Shown: positions 45,970 to 58,204, counted from the first letter of the stretch. The stretch: DNA of 64,000 bases from Pelobates cultripes (GCA_933207985.1 OW240916.1:261820897-261884896); one strand, 5' to 3'. The notes: a model not told the origin generated them from the letters alone. Program-made: numbers and translations.

Positions 45970-47686
45970 CACCACGGCAATGCTTCTTAAAGGAGATGGT
46001 GAGATGAGACATATGACTGGGCAGTTAACTTAAATGGGTACGCGTTATTTATGAAGGATAGGAAAAAAATGAAGGGTGGTGGTGTATGTTTGTAAGTCAA
46101 CCATGAGTTAAAGTCAAATCTTAGGCATGTGGAGAAAATGTGGAAGCTTTATGGGTAGATATCTACTTGTGGCAAATGAAGAGAAATCAGTTATTGGTTG
46201 GGATATGTTATAAACCACCTAATGTAAATATTAATGAGTAAGAACAGCTGTTAGAGCAAATTGGGAAAGCTGCAAATTGGAATAACACATTAATTATTGG
46301 AGATTTTAATTACCTGGACATAAATTGGGATAGAGTGACTAGTACTTCAGCAAGGTAAATCAGGTTTTTGAATTTGTTAAATGACACCTTTATGTCACAA
46401 CTGGTACCAACTAGAAAGGATGCTTGTCTGGATCTCGTTATAACAAACAATGTTGATCTTTTGACCAACATTCAAGTAGGGGAGTATTTGGGAAATAGTG
46501 ATCATAATATGGTAATTTTTTAAATAAACTCAAAAAAGCAAAAGCACGTGGGGTATACTAAAACTTATAATTAAAAAAAAAAAGCCAATTCTAATAAGAT
46601 TAGGGCAGCTCTACAACATATCGTCTGGCATAATCTCCCTAATGAAAAAAAAACTGAGGATAAATGGAAACTATTCAAACAAATATTAGAAAGGTACATT
46701 TCACCTTTGGGTAATAAATATAAAAGAAACAAATTGAAACCAATGTGGCTTAGTAGAGAAGTAAAACAAGAGATTAAAAATAAGAAAAGGGCATTTAAAG
46801 TATTTAAATCAGACAAATCAGAGGCATCCTATATAAGATATAAGGAAGCCAATAATGCTTGCAAAAAGGCAATTAAAGTTTCTAAACTAGAAAATGAGAA
46901 ATGATAGCCAAAGAATGCAAAATCAATCTCCAATTTTTTTTCGAGTACATTAATTCTAAAAAAACAAAAAATGAAAGTGTAGGTACACTGGAAACAGAAA
47001 TGGGTCTGTTAGCTAATGAAGACCAGGAAAAGGCAGAAATTTTAAATAACTATTTTTCTTCAGTATATATATTAATGAGGATCCTATGGCAAGAGATATG
47101 AAAATGATTGCTGCAAAAAACTTGCAAATAACTTGTGATTGGATAACTCGAGACAAGGTGCTAAAGCTGTTAAAGAAAATTAATGTAAAGAAAGCTCCGG
47201 GGCCTGACAGTATTCACTCACGAGTACTTAACGAACTAAGTGGGGAAATAAGCGAACCTCTGTATTTCATTTTTCAAGATTCCTTTGTTTCTGGTATTGT
47301 ACCAGAGGATTGGAGGGAGGCAGATGTCATTCCTATTTTTAAAAAGGGTTCAAAATCCTTGCCTAGAAATTATAGGCCTGTGAGCTTAACTTCTGTGATT
47401 GGGAAAATATTTGAAGGGCTATTGACGGATAATATCCAGCAATTCATTGGGAAGAACTTTGCTGTTAGCAATAATCAACATGGCTTTATGAAACATAGGT
47501 CATGTCAAACTAACCTAATTGCATTCTACGAAGAAGTAAGTAGAAGTATAGACCAGGGTGTTGCAGTGGATTTGATCTACTTGGATTTTGCCAAGGCATT
47601 TGATACGGTTCCTCACAATAGGTTAGTCTTCAAACTAAAAGAAATTGGTCTAGATGATTATTCTTGTTCTTGGGTAGAACACTGGC

Positions 47687-47766
47687 TTAACCCCCTAAGG
47701 ACACATGACATGTGTTACATGTCATGATTCCCTTTTATTCCAGAAGTTTGGTCCTTAAGGGGTTAA
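47687..47766. mobile_element. 80-bp palindromic TTAA miniature element (second copy)
   Basis: Reverse-complement twin of 37,808-37,887 with about two differences. It sits inside LINE-B reverse transcriptase sequence, so it inserted after the LINE. Confidence 0.9.
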
Positions 47767-48370
47767 GGATAGAGTACAATGAGTTGTCATTACTGGTAAA
47801 TTTTCAGGCTTGACAAAAGTGGTAAGTGGTGTACCTCAGTGTTCTGTTTTGGGACCGCTTCTATTTAACATATTTATAAATGATCTTGAAATAGGCATTG
47901 AAAGCGATGTTTCAGTGTTTGCAGATGACACAAAACTTTGTAAAGTGATAAAATGTGAGCAGGATATTGCTTTGCTGAAGAGGGATTTGAATAGATTGGG
48001 GGACTGGGCACTAAAATGGCAGATGAAATTTAATGTAGAGAAATGCAAAGTTATGCACTTCGGGGTCAAGAATGCACAAGCAACTTACACACTAAATGGT
48101 AGTGAATTAGGTATAACCACACATGAGAAGGATTTAGGAATTGTTATAGACAAAAAATTAGGCAGTAATATGCAATGTCAATCTGCAGTTGCTAAGGCCA
48201 ATAAGGTTTTGTCATGTATTAATAGGGGCATAAATTCTAGGGATGAAATATAATTTTGCTTCTTTACAAATCGCTGGTAAGACCACACCTTGAATATGCT
48301 GTGCAATTTTGGGCACCTGTTCTAAAAAAGGATATCATGGCACTAGAAAAAGTGCAGAAACCAGCAACAA

Positions 48371-48470
48371 AATTTCCAGATGACCCTTATCATTGGGTAG
48401 GTGTCCGTTATTATCACTATATGCTCTACTCATATAGGTGAACTGCCTTTGGCTTTTCTGCAGTTTTTTA
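48371..48470. other. Foreign ~100-bp segment in LINE-B
   Basis: The related fragment at 57,487-57,510 reads 'gctacaaaatttataaaagg' without a break. Here 'acaaaattt' and 'taaaattgataaaagg' are separated by about 100 bases that contain no LINE sequence. AAAATT on both sides may be a target duplication. Confidence 0.55.
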
Positions 48471-48545
48471 AAATTGATAAAAGGAATGGAGCATTTTAGT
48501 TACAAAGAAAGGTTAAAAAATTTAAATCTCTTTAGTTTGGAAAAA

Positions 48546-48824
48546 CTGCGCCTTTTCTTATCTGTTCAACTCGTCTGGTTACAATTACATGTTTCTTAGT
48601 CCACACATTGTACAGTGATGCGAAATGTGTTGGTGCTTTATAAATAATAACAACAGAGAAGTAAATCAGCAGCATAATGGCTTTAATAGAAGCAGATGTG
48701 TATTTTTTTGATGAAGAGCAATAGTTAAAGGCGGCAAGCTTATTGGAAAAGCTCAAAAGCTAAAAGATAACGGAAATGGCCCAACTAAAGAGCCAATAAC
48801 ACTGTTTGGAAACTAGAGTGATAC
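48546..48824. other. Unassigned, with a common interspersed-repeat tail
   Basis: 'cattgtacagtgatgcgaaa' and 'tgttggtgctttataaataa' resemble a tail string found in many frog repeats. I cannot name the family. Confidence 0.35.
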
Positions 48825-49703
48825 GTGCTGATGGTACAAAGATTTGCAACAAGGTTGATGTTCCAGGTTGGGATAAGCCAAATGGTAAATGATTTAGGTA
48901 AACTAGAAAAATGGCAACTGACATTTAGTGTGGACAGGTGCAAGATAAAACCCCAAGGGCAGAGTAGAGAATATTTGATACAGTACTAACCTTTAACATC
49001 TGAGGAAAGGGATTTAGGAGTAATCATTCCAGATGGCTTAAAGGTGGGCAGACAATGTAATAGAGCAGCAGGAAATGCTAGCAGAATGCTTGGTTGTGTA
49101 GGGAGAGGTATTGGCAGTAGAAAGAAGGAAGTGCTCATGCCATTGTACTGAACACTGGTGAGACCTCACTTGGAGTATTGTATGCATTACTGGAGACCCT
49201 ATCTTCAGAAGGATATTGATACCTTAGAGAGAGTTCAGAGAAGGGCTACTAAACTGGTTCATGGATTGCGGGATAAAACTTACCAGGAAAGGTTAAAGGA
49301 TCTTAACATGTACAGCTTGGAGGAAAGACGAGACAGGGGGGATATGATAGAAACATTTAAATATATAAAGGGAATCAACACAGTAAAGGAGGAGACTATA
49401 TTTAAAAGAAGAAAAACTACCACAACAAGAGGACATAGTCCTAAATTAGAGGAGCAATGGTTTAAAAATAATATCAGGAAGTATTACTTTACATAGAGGG
49501 TAGTGGATGCATGGAATAGCCTTCCAACTGAAGGGGTAGAGGTTAACACAGTGAGGGATTTTAAGCGTGCATGGGATAGGCATAAGGCTATCCAAGACTT
49601 AAGATAAGGCCAGGGACCAATGAAAGTATTTAGAAAATTGGGCAGATGAGATGGGAGAAATGGTTCTTATCTGCTGTCACAAGCTATGTTTCTATGTTTC
49701 TAT
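48825..49703 (+). pseudogene. 5'-truncated CR1 fragment (C-terminal RT and 3' end)
   Basis: It runs from the ADDTK region ('gctgatggtacaaagattt') to 'tatgtttctatgtttctat'. The best frame, 49,158-49,496, encodes RPHLEYCMHYWRPY, RVQRRATKLVHG and ERRDRGDMIETFKYIKG, the C-terminal part of CR1 ORF2. Indels break the upstream part. Confidence 0.88.
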
Positions 49704-50605
49704 AATGCTTGCTCCAGATGATTTAAATCAGAATTTGCTTCAAAAAGTGGTTTTAACAAATATTCTACAGCTTTGATACTTACACAAGATTCAATTTAAA
49801 AAAAAAAAAATTTTATGAACAAAATAAAATTAACATAATAATACAATATGGTAAACAACCAGGGGTGTAAATATTTTTGGAGTGCGTATTTGTAGGGGCT
49901 AAATCCTATTGCTTGTTTTAAAGGAAAACAAAACTATGAGAAACTAGTCCCCAAAAGGGGGTAGGGGATGTGCTATGGAAACCTTAAATAGGGGGTAACT
50001 TGCAATATTAAGCAAAACTGAAGAAAATCACTTATTAAACACAGAAAGGTTTATTAAACACGGAAAGGTCCTTCTGGAAAATATATACATTAGGGAATAC
50101 TAAAGAAGAGTCTCATTAAAAAACCAAAACGACTGAAACCCGAATAGAGGCGAGGTAGACAATGTTGGTGCCTAAACAGTGCTACCAGTATAGACTAAAT
50201 GCATCCCCCAAATTAATAGCTATTCTTGGAAAATAATCATAATAGACAAAAAAAAAAAATGAAACCAAAATAACAATGAAATTGTAATTCAAGTTTGCAA
50301 TTCACAAGGGCCTTCAACTAATCTAACTTCAAGGCTAATACAAGCTAAGCTAATACAATGGTCTCACTGAGTAATTAACAAATAAATAAAAAAGACTGCG
50401 CTTCTGGTGATATCTAACCTGAAATACACAAAAAGATGAAATAAAAATAAAATAATCCTAAATGAGAAAAGAAAACAAAAGTCTATGATAATAGATATTG
50501 TCTTGCATTAACTGTGTAGCAAAGTAGGCAAAACAATGACAATAGTATGAGGGAACTATAAGGGACTTAGTATAAACATTGTTGCAATGATAGACCCATA
50601 ATCAA
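49704..50605. other. Unassigned AT-rich sequence
   Basis: Poly-A runs at about 49,798 and 50,250. Nothing else seen. Confidence 0.4.
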
Positions 50606-50928
50606 ATGAAGGACTTATCTTATATCTAGGATAAACCTATGCCTATCCAACGCATGCTTAAACTCCCTCACTGTGTTAACCTCTACCACTTCAGCTGGAA
50701 GGCTATTCCATGCATCCACTACTCTCTCAGTAAAGTAATACTTCCTGATATTATTTTTAAACCTTTGCCCCTCTAATTTAAGACTATGTCCTCTTGTTGT
50801 GTAGTTTTTCTTATTTTAAATAGTCATGTCCTTTACTGTGTTGATTTATTTTATTAAATGTTGCTATCATATCCCCCTGTCTCTTCTTTCCTCCAAGCTA
50901 TACATGATCCTTTAATCTTTCCTGGTTC
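50606..50928 (-). pseudogene. CR1 3' fragment, minus strand
   Basis: It matches 14,765-15,090 of the minus-strand CR1, including 'acctctaccacttcagctgg' and 'aagactatgtcctcttgttg', with small deletions. Both the terminal 8-bp repeats and most of ORF2 are missing. Confidence 0.85.
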
Positions 50929-51671
50929 CCATCTTGCGTATCCCCCAGCTTAGTCACCTACAGCCATCCAGCGCAACCCCTCACCACTCCATCACTTGCA
51001 TCCACCCTGCACGTCCTCTCCAGCTCCCAGTTATTTATAACCACCATGATCACCTCTCTATTTATCCCAAACTGTTACACCCAACCTGCATCCACCAGCT
51101 TCCTGTCACTTACATTGATCTATCATTTCAAATATGCCCACAGTCACAGACAAGTTACTTACTCCCACCCAATGTATGTATTGTCTTGGACACTAAGAAA
51201 GTGAATTCAAACAAATTAAATTCCTTTTAATCTATGCCTGAGAGAATCAAACTGTCTGGAAATTGCAGGAATAAGACTCCACAGGTGAATTCCGGATAGA
51301 TCAACTTGTTTGTGCGTAGATTAAAACGGATTTGATTTGTTCAAACCAGCTGAAAAGAACTTGTTCAAGTCTAATCAGTATTCTGTACAGTATTGCTTGG
51401 TATGCATTTGCAGTAAGAATGCTAAGTTAATCAAAGTACCGTATAAGAAAGCTCATGTAAAGGTTCACAAAACCTAGAAAACACATATGCTGCAAGAGGG
51501 GACTGAAAAAGATGTGTTAAAAAGGAAATCAAGAATATGTTAGCATGATAAACTTTTAGGCATGAAACACTGTCTTTAAGACAAATAAACATTATAGAAG
51601 TATTTTCTAATTAAGCACTTTAGGCACAAGAGTCCTTATATATTCAATTACATAACTTTTGTCGGTGGCAC
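50929..51671. other. Unassigned sequence
   Basis: The open frame at 50,934-51,230 (+) has no motif; nothing else seen. Confidence 0.4.
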
Positions 51672-52485
51672 TGTGATGGAAGCTCCCATGCCAGATCCTT
51701 CTGGAGAGGCAAAAAAGCTTAGCCTCTTACCCACCAACTATGTGCCTGGTTCGAGTAGCCCCTAAAATGGACCTTTGTCCCTGTGGGTAAGGTTGCCCCA
51801 AACACTTGTTGTATAAAAACAGAATCCCCATGCCCAGAGACCCTATGTCTGTTGTATATTGTGTTGTTAGGAGTGCCAATACGTTCCTCATATGATTTGG
51901 TCCTGTGTATTGAATTGAATGTTTTGATTGTCCTTGTTTTATATACCTTTCCCCCTCCCCACTTTTCCTGTCTTATTGTTCTCCCAGCAGGGTGTTGTCC
52001 CATTGTTACAGGGACACTTCCAGACTAGTTCAAACTGGCTTCTGTGTCACTCTTTTAAATTCCCCATGTGGTTCTCAGCCCTTGCTATTGTCTGTCCCAG
52101 CCTTTCCTGCTTATTACAGTGCTCCATTCACACTGGTTGCAAGCTTTGTAGTGTGATGAGTTACTATCTCAAGTCCATACTGCTATTGGGTACCATTGTA
52201 ACCCTATTGTATGTGAATGAGGCTGTGGGGGAATAAATAGATGAGCTGTTCTCAATAAAGGTTGTTGTTGTTGTTTTTAACACTCACAAAGTGTTGTCTG
52301 GTGTTTGGGGAAAGAGCTGTGATCACTACACTACTGGAGGAAGGGTTTCCAGAGCTATAATCATTGGTCCAGGGTGGAAAAGGCCCTCAGCAATCCCAGT
52401 CAAGTGTAGGAGACTGGGTCCCTGATAGCGATGAGGAAGCAGACTTGGCGGAGGTACTTGGTCAGAGTATGAGACCGCTGTCACA
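51672..52485. mobile_element. LTR-like repeat, probable solo LTR
   Basis: It starts TGTGATGGAAGC and ends GCTGTCACA, has 'tctggagaggc' near the start and an AATAAA near 52,253 with GTT-rich sequence after it. It resembles the solo LTR at 31,391. No matching 5-bp duplication is visible (ggcac and tgaat), so the boundaries are provisional. Confidence 0.6.
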
Positions 52486-53109
52486 TGAATTTTAATGCAC
52501 CCCATTTGGATTTAATACCCAGCACAGTGGGAGTGGGGGTGGGGGGGGGCATTCAGGAAGGTGCAAGGTTTTTTTGTTTTTTTTTCCAATTTGACATTTA
52601 TTGAGGTTCACAGACAATAGATTGTCAGGCAGGAAAAAAACAATGATTTACATTCCAACGTGTACAGTATACAGCAAAACGTTTTACAGTTTGTATTACC
52701 ATTTACAGTTTGATAAACAATAAAGACTGCTGTGTTGTCAATTGTTTTCTGTGATTTGTGTTATTTTGATACAACATGCATCCTTGATAATGTTAACCAA
52801 CTTTTACTATATACTGGTGAAGAAGAACTGGTAGTAGAAATGGAAGGGGGGAGGGAGCAATGTCCATGATGGAATGTGGACAGTTATTAATTGATCATTA
52901 GTAGTAATGTGAGTCATCTCCTTGTCTGGGGGTTCCTCCAATTATCACGTAAGAGGCTAAAGCTCATGAGATCTAATTAGTTTGCAGGATTACAACAGTC
53001 TCCCGATTAAACGCTCAGTGACCATGCTACTCTTGGGCATTTTTTCTCCCTGCCTTATCAGTTGTTACTTAATGTTAGTGTTTTATTACCCTTCCAGGTT
53101 ACCTGTTTT

Positions 53110-53483
53110 GTACAAAATCTTGCAGTAACTCCCATGATTTTAGTGCCTTAGATTTTACTGTTTTTTGCTTTATAATCATTAACTTGTATTCGCAGGATTA
53201 GGTGACCTTATTTATTATGTCATCTTCTGAGGGACATTTCTGTGTATCCCAGTATTTAGCCAGTAAAAATTTTGAGGCTAGTAATATGTGGGTTATCACT
53301 ATTCTTTTAACTCTGGGAATTGTATGCACTAATGTGAACAGTAAGTAATTTTCTATTGATTTGGTTATCATTTGTCCAGTGGAGCTTTCAATTATTTTCC
53401 CCACCTCTTTCCATGCTTGTTGTACTGCCTCACACCACCATCAAGTATGTGTCATAGATCCCCTCTCTTTATTATACCTCCAG
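53110..53483 (-). pseudogene. L1-type ORF2, extreme C-terminus
   Basis: The minus-strand frame around 53,404-53,198 encodes GKIIESSTGQMITKSIENYL and LLASKFLLAKYW. Upstream of it lie SMTHT and CEAVQQAWKEV, which resemble the Cys- and Trp-containing C-terminal domain of L1-type ORF2 (pattern CWRC...HxWW...W..V). The coding text continues in sense across the hAT-like element at 53,484-56,325 (STTDRCWRY on the far side). This domain is needed for retrotransposition in L1 elements. The copy is interrupted and dead. Confidence 0.72.
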
Positions 53484-53894
53484 CAGGGTTGGATTAACAT
53501 AGGGGCTGATGGAGCTGCAGCTCCAGGCCCAGGCCCATGGAATAGGCCCATTGATTTAAAAAAAAAAAAAATGTGTTTTTTGTTTTTTTTACACACACAC
53601 TACTATTAGGGTTGCCAGGTATTTCTCATGTATTTCTTATGGTTGCCAGGTATTTCTCAGAAGTATTTATCAGGTATTTGAGGCTGCCTAGCCGGTGCCG
53701 GTATTGCAGTAATACCGGCAATAAAAATGTCTATCTCAATATAAACAGAGATTATTCTGCAATACCAGCGCCAGCCAGTAGAGGTTGCTGTTTGGGTGGA
53801 GAGAGGCAGGGATAAGAAATTACAGCATCTGCCTCTCTCTACTCACTGATCCACGGGGGAGCAGCTCTGCACAGAGAGTCCAGACAGCAGCTAC

Positions 53895-54590
53895 GAGCCT
53901 GTGAGACATGTGGACACTGAGACATTGGGAGACATAGGGACACTGGGGAACATGGGGACCCTGAGACACTAGGGACACAGTGGCTCCATGTCTCCCAGTG
54001 TTCCCTAGTCTCTCAGTGTCCCCATGTCTCCCAACCAGTGTCCCCATGTCTCCCAGCCAGTGTCAACCTGTCTCCCAGTGTCCCCAGGTCTCCCAGTGTC
54101 CCCATGTGTCTCTCGGTGTCCCTAGTCTCTCCATGTCCCCATGTCTCTCCCAGTGTCTCATTGTCCCCATGTCTCCCAGTGTCCCAATGTCTCTAAGTGT
54201 CCCCTAGTGTCCTAGTGACATTGCGACACTGGGAGACATAGGGACACAGACTCTAAGGGACACTGGGAGACATGGGGATATAAATACTAGGGGACACTGG
54301 GCAACATGGGGACACTGAGACACTAGGGACACTGTGATACATGAGGACACTGGGTGACTTTGAGACCTGGGAGACATAGGTCACTCCCAGTGACCCCATG
54401 TCTTCCAGCCAGTGTCCCTAGTATTTCAGTATCCCCTTGTCTCCATGTCCCTGGTGTCTCTCAGTGTCCGCAGTGTGCCAGTGTCCACAGTGTCTCAGTG
54501 TTTCCTAGTCTCCCAAAGTCTCCTAGTCTCCCAGTGTCCCAGTGTCCCCTAGTGTCCCCATGTCTCCTAGTGTCACCTAGTATAAAGAAA
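53895..54590. repeat. Minisatellite of GTGTCCCCATGTCTCCCA units in both orientations
   Basis: Units of about 18-20 bp run in one orientation (53,895-53,985: 'gacactgggagacat') and then the complement ('tctcccagtgtccc'). They switch back at 54,215-54,370 and again after 54,385. The block is therefore a set of inverted arrays. Confidence 0.9.
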
Positions 54591-55489
54591 ATCTCAGGCA
54601 CTCACTGTGATAGATTTAAGTCTAGTGAGCAATCAGAGACAATCAGAGAGAAGCTGTTATATTTCTACTCCTGTCTCTATTCTGCCTGTGAATACCTTAT
54701 GAGTTAATAATTACTCAATCATTTCTAGTTCACAGAGAGATTTTTCACTTATTTTTTTAATTCTTCAAGTTTATTCAAGACAGGCATTAGATATGAGCAG
54801 TAGATAGGGGCTGCAATCTGAAACAAGTTACCAACCCCATACAACTGAGGGTTAAAGCAACTGTAGCTAATTAGTATCCTCTTTATGCTCTCTCCGTTTT
54901 GCAACAATATTGCAACACTGTGATAATACAGAAGCCCTAACCTGACAGCTATCTGACTCAATTTCTTCACTCAAACTGTCTCCTATATTGAATTGCATTA
55001 ACCAAAATTAGAGAGAGATTGTAACAATTTGTAATTACAAACAACCTTCTACTAGTTCTATATTACCATATTGTAGAATCAATGACATCAGCCATCTGCT
55101 CCCTGTATCCTAGACACCTACTCAGTGTGATATAAGAAAATCCAACTCCTGATAGAGACCTCACTCAATAAAGTCAGAGATTAGGACAATTGGACGACTT
55201 TATATTCTTTATCTATTTCTGCATATATCATCTATTTTTCTGAGTAGGTAGAGGTATAGCCAGTTGGCTTTGGATTTGCTATCTGACCATTAAAATAAGT
55301 GGTGTTTTGCGTTCTATCAAAGAGCATACATTTCCTCATCTTGTGTTCCTTTCCAGCTAACACCAACATTCAGAGTCTTTTAGCTCTGGAAATAGGTAGT
55401 TATTTTTACACGGTGATAGATTTAAGCAAATTTATTGGACACCGCAACGTTTCAACCTGTAACCAGGTCTTTATCAAGTCTCCAGTGTG
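54591..55489. other. hAT-like II interior with Penelope-type flank
   Basis: Non-coding. The start carries 'aatctcaggcactcactgtg', which recurs at about 55,640, each time near a hammerhead-like unit. The remainder is unassigned. Confidence 0.45.
55436..55487 (-). ncRNA. Hammerhead-like motif
   Basis: On the minus strand: GGAGAC, TTGATAA (box 1 with two changes), AGACCTGGTTACAGGTT (stem II), GAAA, CGTT, then GCGGTGTCC, which partly pairs with stem I. Box 1 changes make activity unlikely. Confidence 0.45.
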
Positions 55490-55985
55490 CCTTATGTATC
55501 ACAGTGTCCGCAGTGTATCAGAGTGTCTCAGTGCCCCATGTCTCCCAGTATCCCTGGTGTGTTTCAGTGTCCTCAGTGTCCCCTAGTCTCCCAATGTCCC
55601 CATGTCTCACAGAGCCCCCAAGTGTCTCAGTATCCCCTAGTATAAAAGAAAAAAATCTCAGGCATTCACTGTGATATATTTAAGTGGGTTTATTGGACAC
55701 CGCCACATTTTGACCTGTACCCAGTTCTTTATCAAGTTTCCAGTTTTCCCATATATATCAGTGTCCCCTATGTATCCCCTATGTATCACAATGTCTCAGT
55801 GCCCCATGTCTCCCAGTGTCCTCTCATGTCTCAAAGTTACCCAGTGTCCCCATGTCTCCCAGTTTCCCCACGAGTCTCAGTGTCCCCAGGTCTCTCAGTG
55901 TCCCAATGTATCTCAATGTCCCCTAGTGTCCTAGTGACATAGGGACACTGGGAGACATGGGGACACAGACACTAAGGGACTGGGA
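55490..55985. repeat. Minisatellite of GTCTCCCAGTGTCCC units, second block
   Basis: The same repeat type as at 53,895-54,590, interrupted at 55,640-55,745 by a second hammerhead-like segment and reversing orientation after about 55,935. Confidence 0.88.
55696..55744 (-). ncRNA. Hammerhead-like motif, decayed copy
   Basis: Homologous to the motif at 55,436, with stem II weakened and GAAA replaced by CAAAA. Confidence 0.4.
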
Positions 55986-56333
55986 GACATGGGGACACAG
56001 ACATGCCCCCTTTTTGTGTATGTTCGCCTCTTTCGGCAGTTCTTGTTATGTGATTTGTGTCAGTGGTCCACCCTTTTGCCCCGTCCATAGACTTCCTGCT
56101 TTACTGGACACTGCTGTTAGGGGGTATGGGTTTACTTGAAAGATGAAAGCGTTGGTATGTGATTTCTCATAGCTGCATCCTATGAGTTTCCCTCCAGCAC
56201 CATCTCCATCAGATACATGACGCTTAGGAGGTAGGACTGTTTTAGTATTTTTGGTCAAACAAATTTGTAACTAGGCCCATCATAATTGTCAGCACCAGGC
56301 CCACTGGGCTCTTAATCTGGCCCTGACCTCCAG

Positions 56334-57324
56334 CACCTGTCTGTGGTTGAACCTCCAAAATATAGCAGCCAGGATGGGACTAGGTACCCCTATAGTGTAT
56401 CTTCCAGATTTTTGCAAGGTGGAACATGTTGACATCCCCCTCATGGCGCCAGATGAGTATTATCAAAGTAAATTATCTATCTAATATCCTAGTTCTATTT
56501 CCCATGTTGACATACAAGTTAAGTTTCTAATTTCTCCTTGCATTTTGAGTTCTTGATTTCCTAGTGATAAAAGTTTCCTAATATGTTGGAACCCTAAACA
56601 TATCTTGAGGTAAATTTTCTTTCTCAGTTTGTATATTTTGGGACCTCAGGAAGGATTTGTGTATAATAAAATTGCATTTTCATTATATTATTGTGCATTT
56701 CTACTAGGGATGAAGGCATTTTGTCTTACCATGTGTAAAGTGTTGGTATATATGTGTAATTCAGACAGACTCCACAGGCTTTATTTGCTAAATCTGAGAC
56801 TATATAACATGTGGCTTTGATAGTGTTGTTAAACATAATGGTCTGGAGCCCTTCAACTGAGTGTTCTATGCATCCCATGTTTTGAGCATTAATATGGAAC
56901 CCAACACTAACTTACTGGTTTTAGTCACCAGGTTCTCAGCATTATAGATTCAAACTTTGTGCAAAGGTTTTAGTAGTCTCAATGTGGACCCATTGTGGTG
57001 GTTTCTGGTCTTGATGGGCTTTCACTACCACCTCCAAAATGATCACTTCTCTGTATGTTTTCATATCTGGAAACCACAATTCCCCTCTCAATGCTGACTG
57101 CTACAAAATTTTGACAGATGCAATGTTTTTTTCTTGTTCCATGAAAATATTATGAGTTTTCGTTACAAGTGAGAGAGATATGTTTTAGGTATGTTGACTA
57201 TGAATCGATATTTGAATTTAAATATAATCATAATTTTTATGGTTGGCATTCAATCTACCCAGGAAATAAATTTAGAGGCTGGGCTATAGCATCCAGCAGT
57301 TCTTATTCCGTTATTGGGTCAGAC
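56334..57324 (-). pseudogene. L1-type ORF2, post-RT region
   Basis: On the minus strand, near 57,260, LGRLNAN(H)K resembles the L1 'W(I/L)GR(I/L)NA(I)KM' motif just after the reverse transcriptase. It is followed by NIFMEQEKN and ALRGELWFPDMKTYREV (about 57,085), the GGLG(L/F)P region, then HQDQKPPQWVHIE. The text continues to STTDRCWRY at the hAT-like II boundary. Stops and frame changes are frequent. The catalytic RT core, expected to the right, is missing, replaced by the LINE-B fragment and the inverted-repeat element. Confidence 0.72.
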
Positions 57325-58075
57325 AAAACTTTTGTTGAAATGTATAAATAGGGGCATAAATTCTCGGGATGATAATATAATTTTGCCGCTTTATAAATCG
57401 CTGGTAAGACCACACCTTGAATATGCTGTGCAATTTTGGGCGCCTGTTCTAAAGAAGGATACCATGGCACTGGAGAGGGTCCAGAGACGAGCTACAAAAT
57501 TTATAAAAGGAATGAAGCATTTTAGTTATGAAGAAAGGTTAAAAAAATTAAATCTGTTTAGTTTGGAAAAGGCGCCTGAGAGGGGATATGATAACTTTAT
57601 ACAAATATATTCAGGGCCAGTACAAACCTTTATCTAGACATCTATTCATAAACAGGGCTAAACATAGGACATGAGGTCACACATTTAGGCTGGAAGAAAG
57701 GAGATTTCATCTAAGGCAAAGAAAAGGTTTTTTTACAGTAAGAACAATAAGGATATGGAATTCTCTGCCTGAAGAGGTGGTTTTGTCAGAGTCCATACAG
57801 ATGTTTAAACTGAAATTGGATAAATACTTACAAAAACATAACATACAGGGATATAATTTCTAATTAGTGGGGTAATAGCTGCTTGATCCAAGGAGACATC
57901 TGACTGCTATTTTGGGGTCAAGAAGGAATTTTTTCCTAGTTTGTGGCAAAATTGGAAGCGCTTCAGACCAGGTTTTTTGCCTTCTTTTGGATCAACAGCA
58001 ACAACATTTGTGAGGAAGGCTGAATTTGATGGACGCAAGTCTCTTTTCAGCTATGTAACTATGTAACTATGTAAG
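57325..58075 (+). pseudogene. LINE-B 3' fragment with CTATGTAA terminal repeats
   Basis: It starts in the region 'aataggggcataaattctcgg' also present at 48,220. It encodes [35 protein letters not shown] and ERVQRRATKFIKGMKHFSYEERL (57,314-57,637), then a short 3' untranslated region ending in three CTATGTAA units. Terminal 8-bp repeats are a CR1-group trait. This fragment supplies the 3' end missing from the copy at 45,970. Confidence 0.88.
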
Positions 58076-58204
58076 ACACTTATTATAAGTGGAAAAAAGC
58101 ACTTAGTGGGGGAAATAAATAAGCTGACAAATTACCTCTGTGCACTGACAATATGTAGATAAAGGACTCCTCCTGGTCCTCAATATAGAATGCACAAACA
58201 CCAA

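Larger units (their letters stand above)
45970..48545 (+). mobile_element. LINE-B (CR1/L2-group), 3'-truncated, interrupted
   Basis: Endonuclease, linker and reverse transcriptase are in order. It is interrupted by the 80-bp palindrome at 47,687-47,766 and by about 100 bp of foreign sequence at 48,371-48,470. The 3' end is missing; the fragment at 57,325-58,075 shows what it should be (CTATGTAA repeats). It belongs to a different family from the CR1 copies in this window. Confidence 0.85.
45970..48545 (+). pseudogene. LINE-B ORF2 (endonuclease-reverse transcriptase)
   Basis: The endonuclease relic (45,980-46,520) is recognisable in shifted frames by GYALFMKDR, KGGGVC, a YKPPN-type box, GDFN-type text and a SDHN-type end. 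A lysine-rich linker reads at 46,707-46,904. The reverse transcriptase reads at 47,086-47,686 (KKAPGPDSIHSRVLNEL, DWREADVIPIFKKG, NYRPVSLTSVIGKIFE, QHGFMKHRSCQTNL, YLDFAKAFDTV with the first catalytic Asp). It resumes after the palindrome at 47,810-48,253 (SGVPQCSVLGPLLFNIFINDL, FADDTKL with the Asp pair). The C-terminal [11 protein letters not shown] part is at 48,256. There are several stops; not functional. Confidence 0.88.
53484..56325. mobile_element. hAT-like element II, minisatellite-filled
   Basis: The ends CAGGGTTGGATTAA (53,484) and TTAATCTGGCCCTG (56,312-56,325) are inverted. ACCTCCAG flanks both sides exactly (53,476-53,483; 56,326-56,333). The interior holds two blocks of a GTCTCCCAGTGTCCC-type minisatellite and Penelope-type fragments with hammerhead-like cores, and no transposase. 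Confidence 0.87.

Noticed and set aside
51672..52485. Complete LTR retrotransposon
   Set aside because: No internal domain, no second LTR and no matching target duplication; kept only as an LTR-like repeat.
54354..54707. 117-codon open frame and similar frames through 53,980-55,990
   Set aside because: Pro/Ser/Cys/Val-rich translations of the GTCTCCCAGTGTCCC minisatellite.
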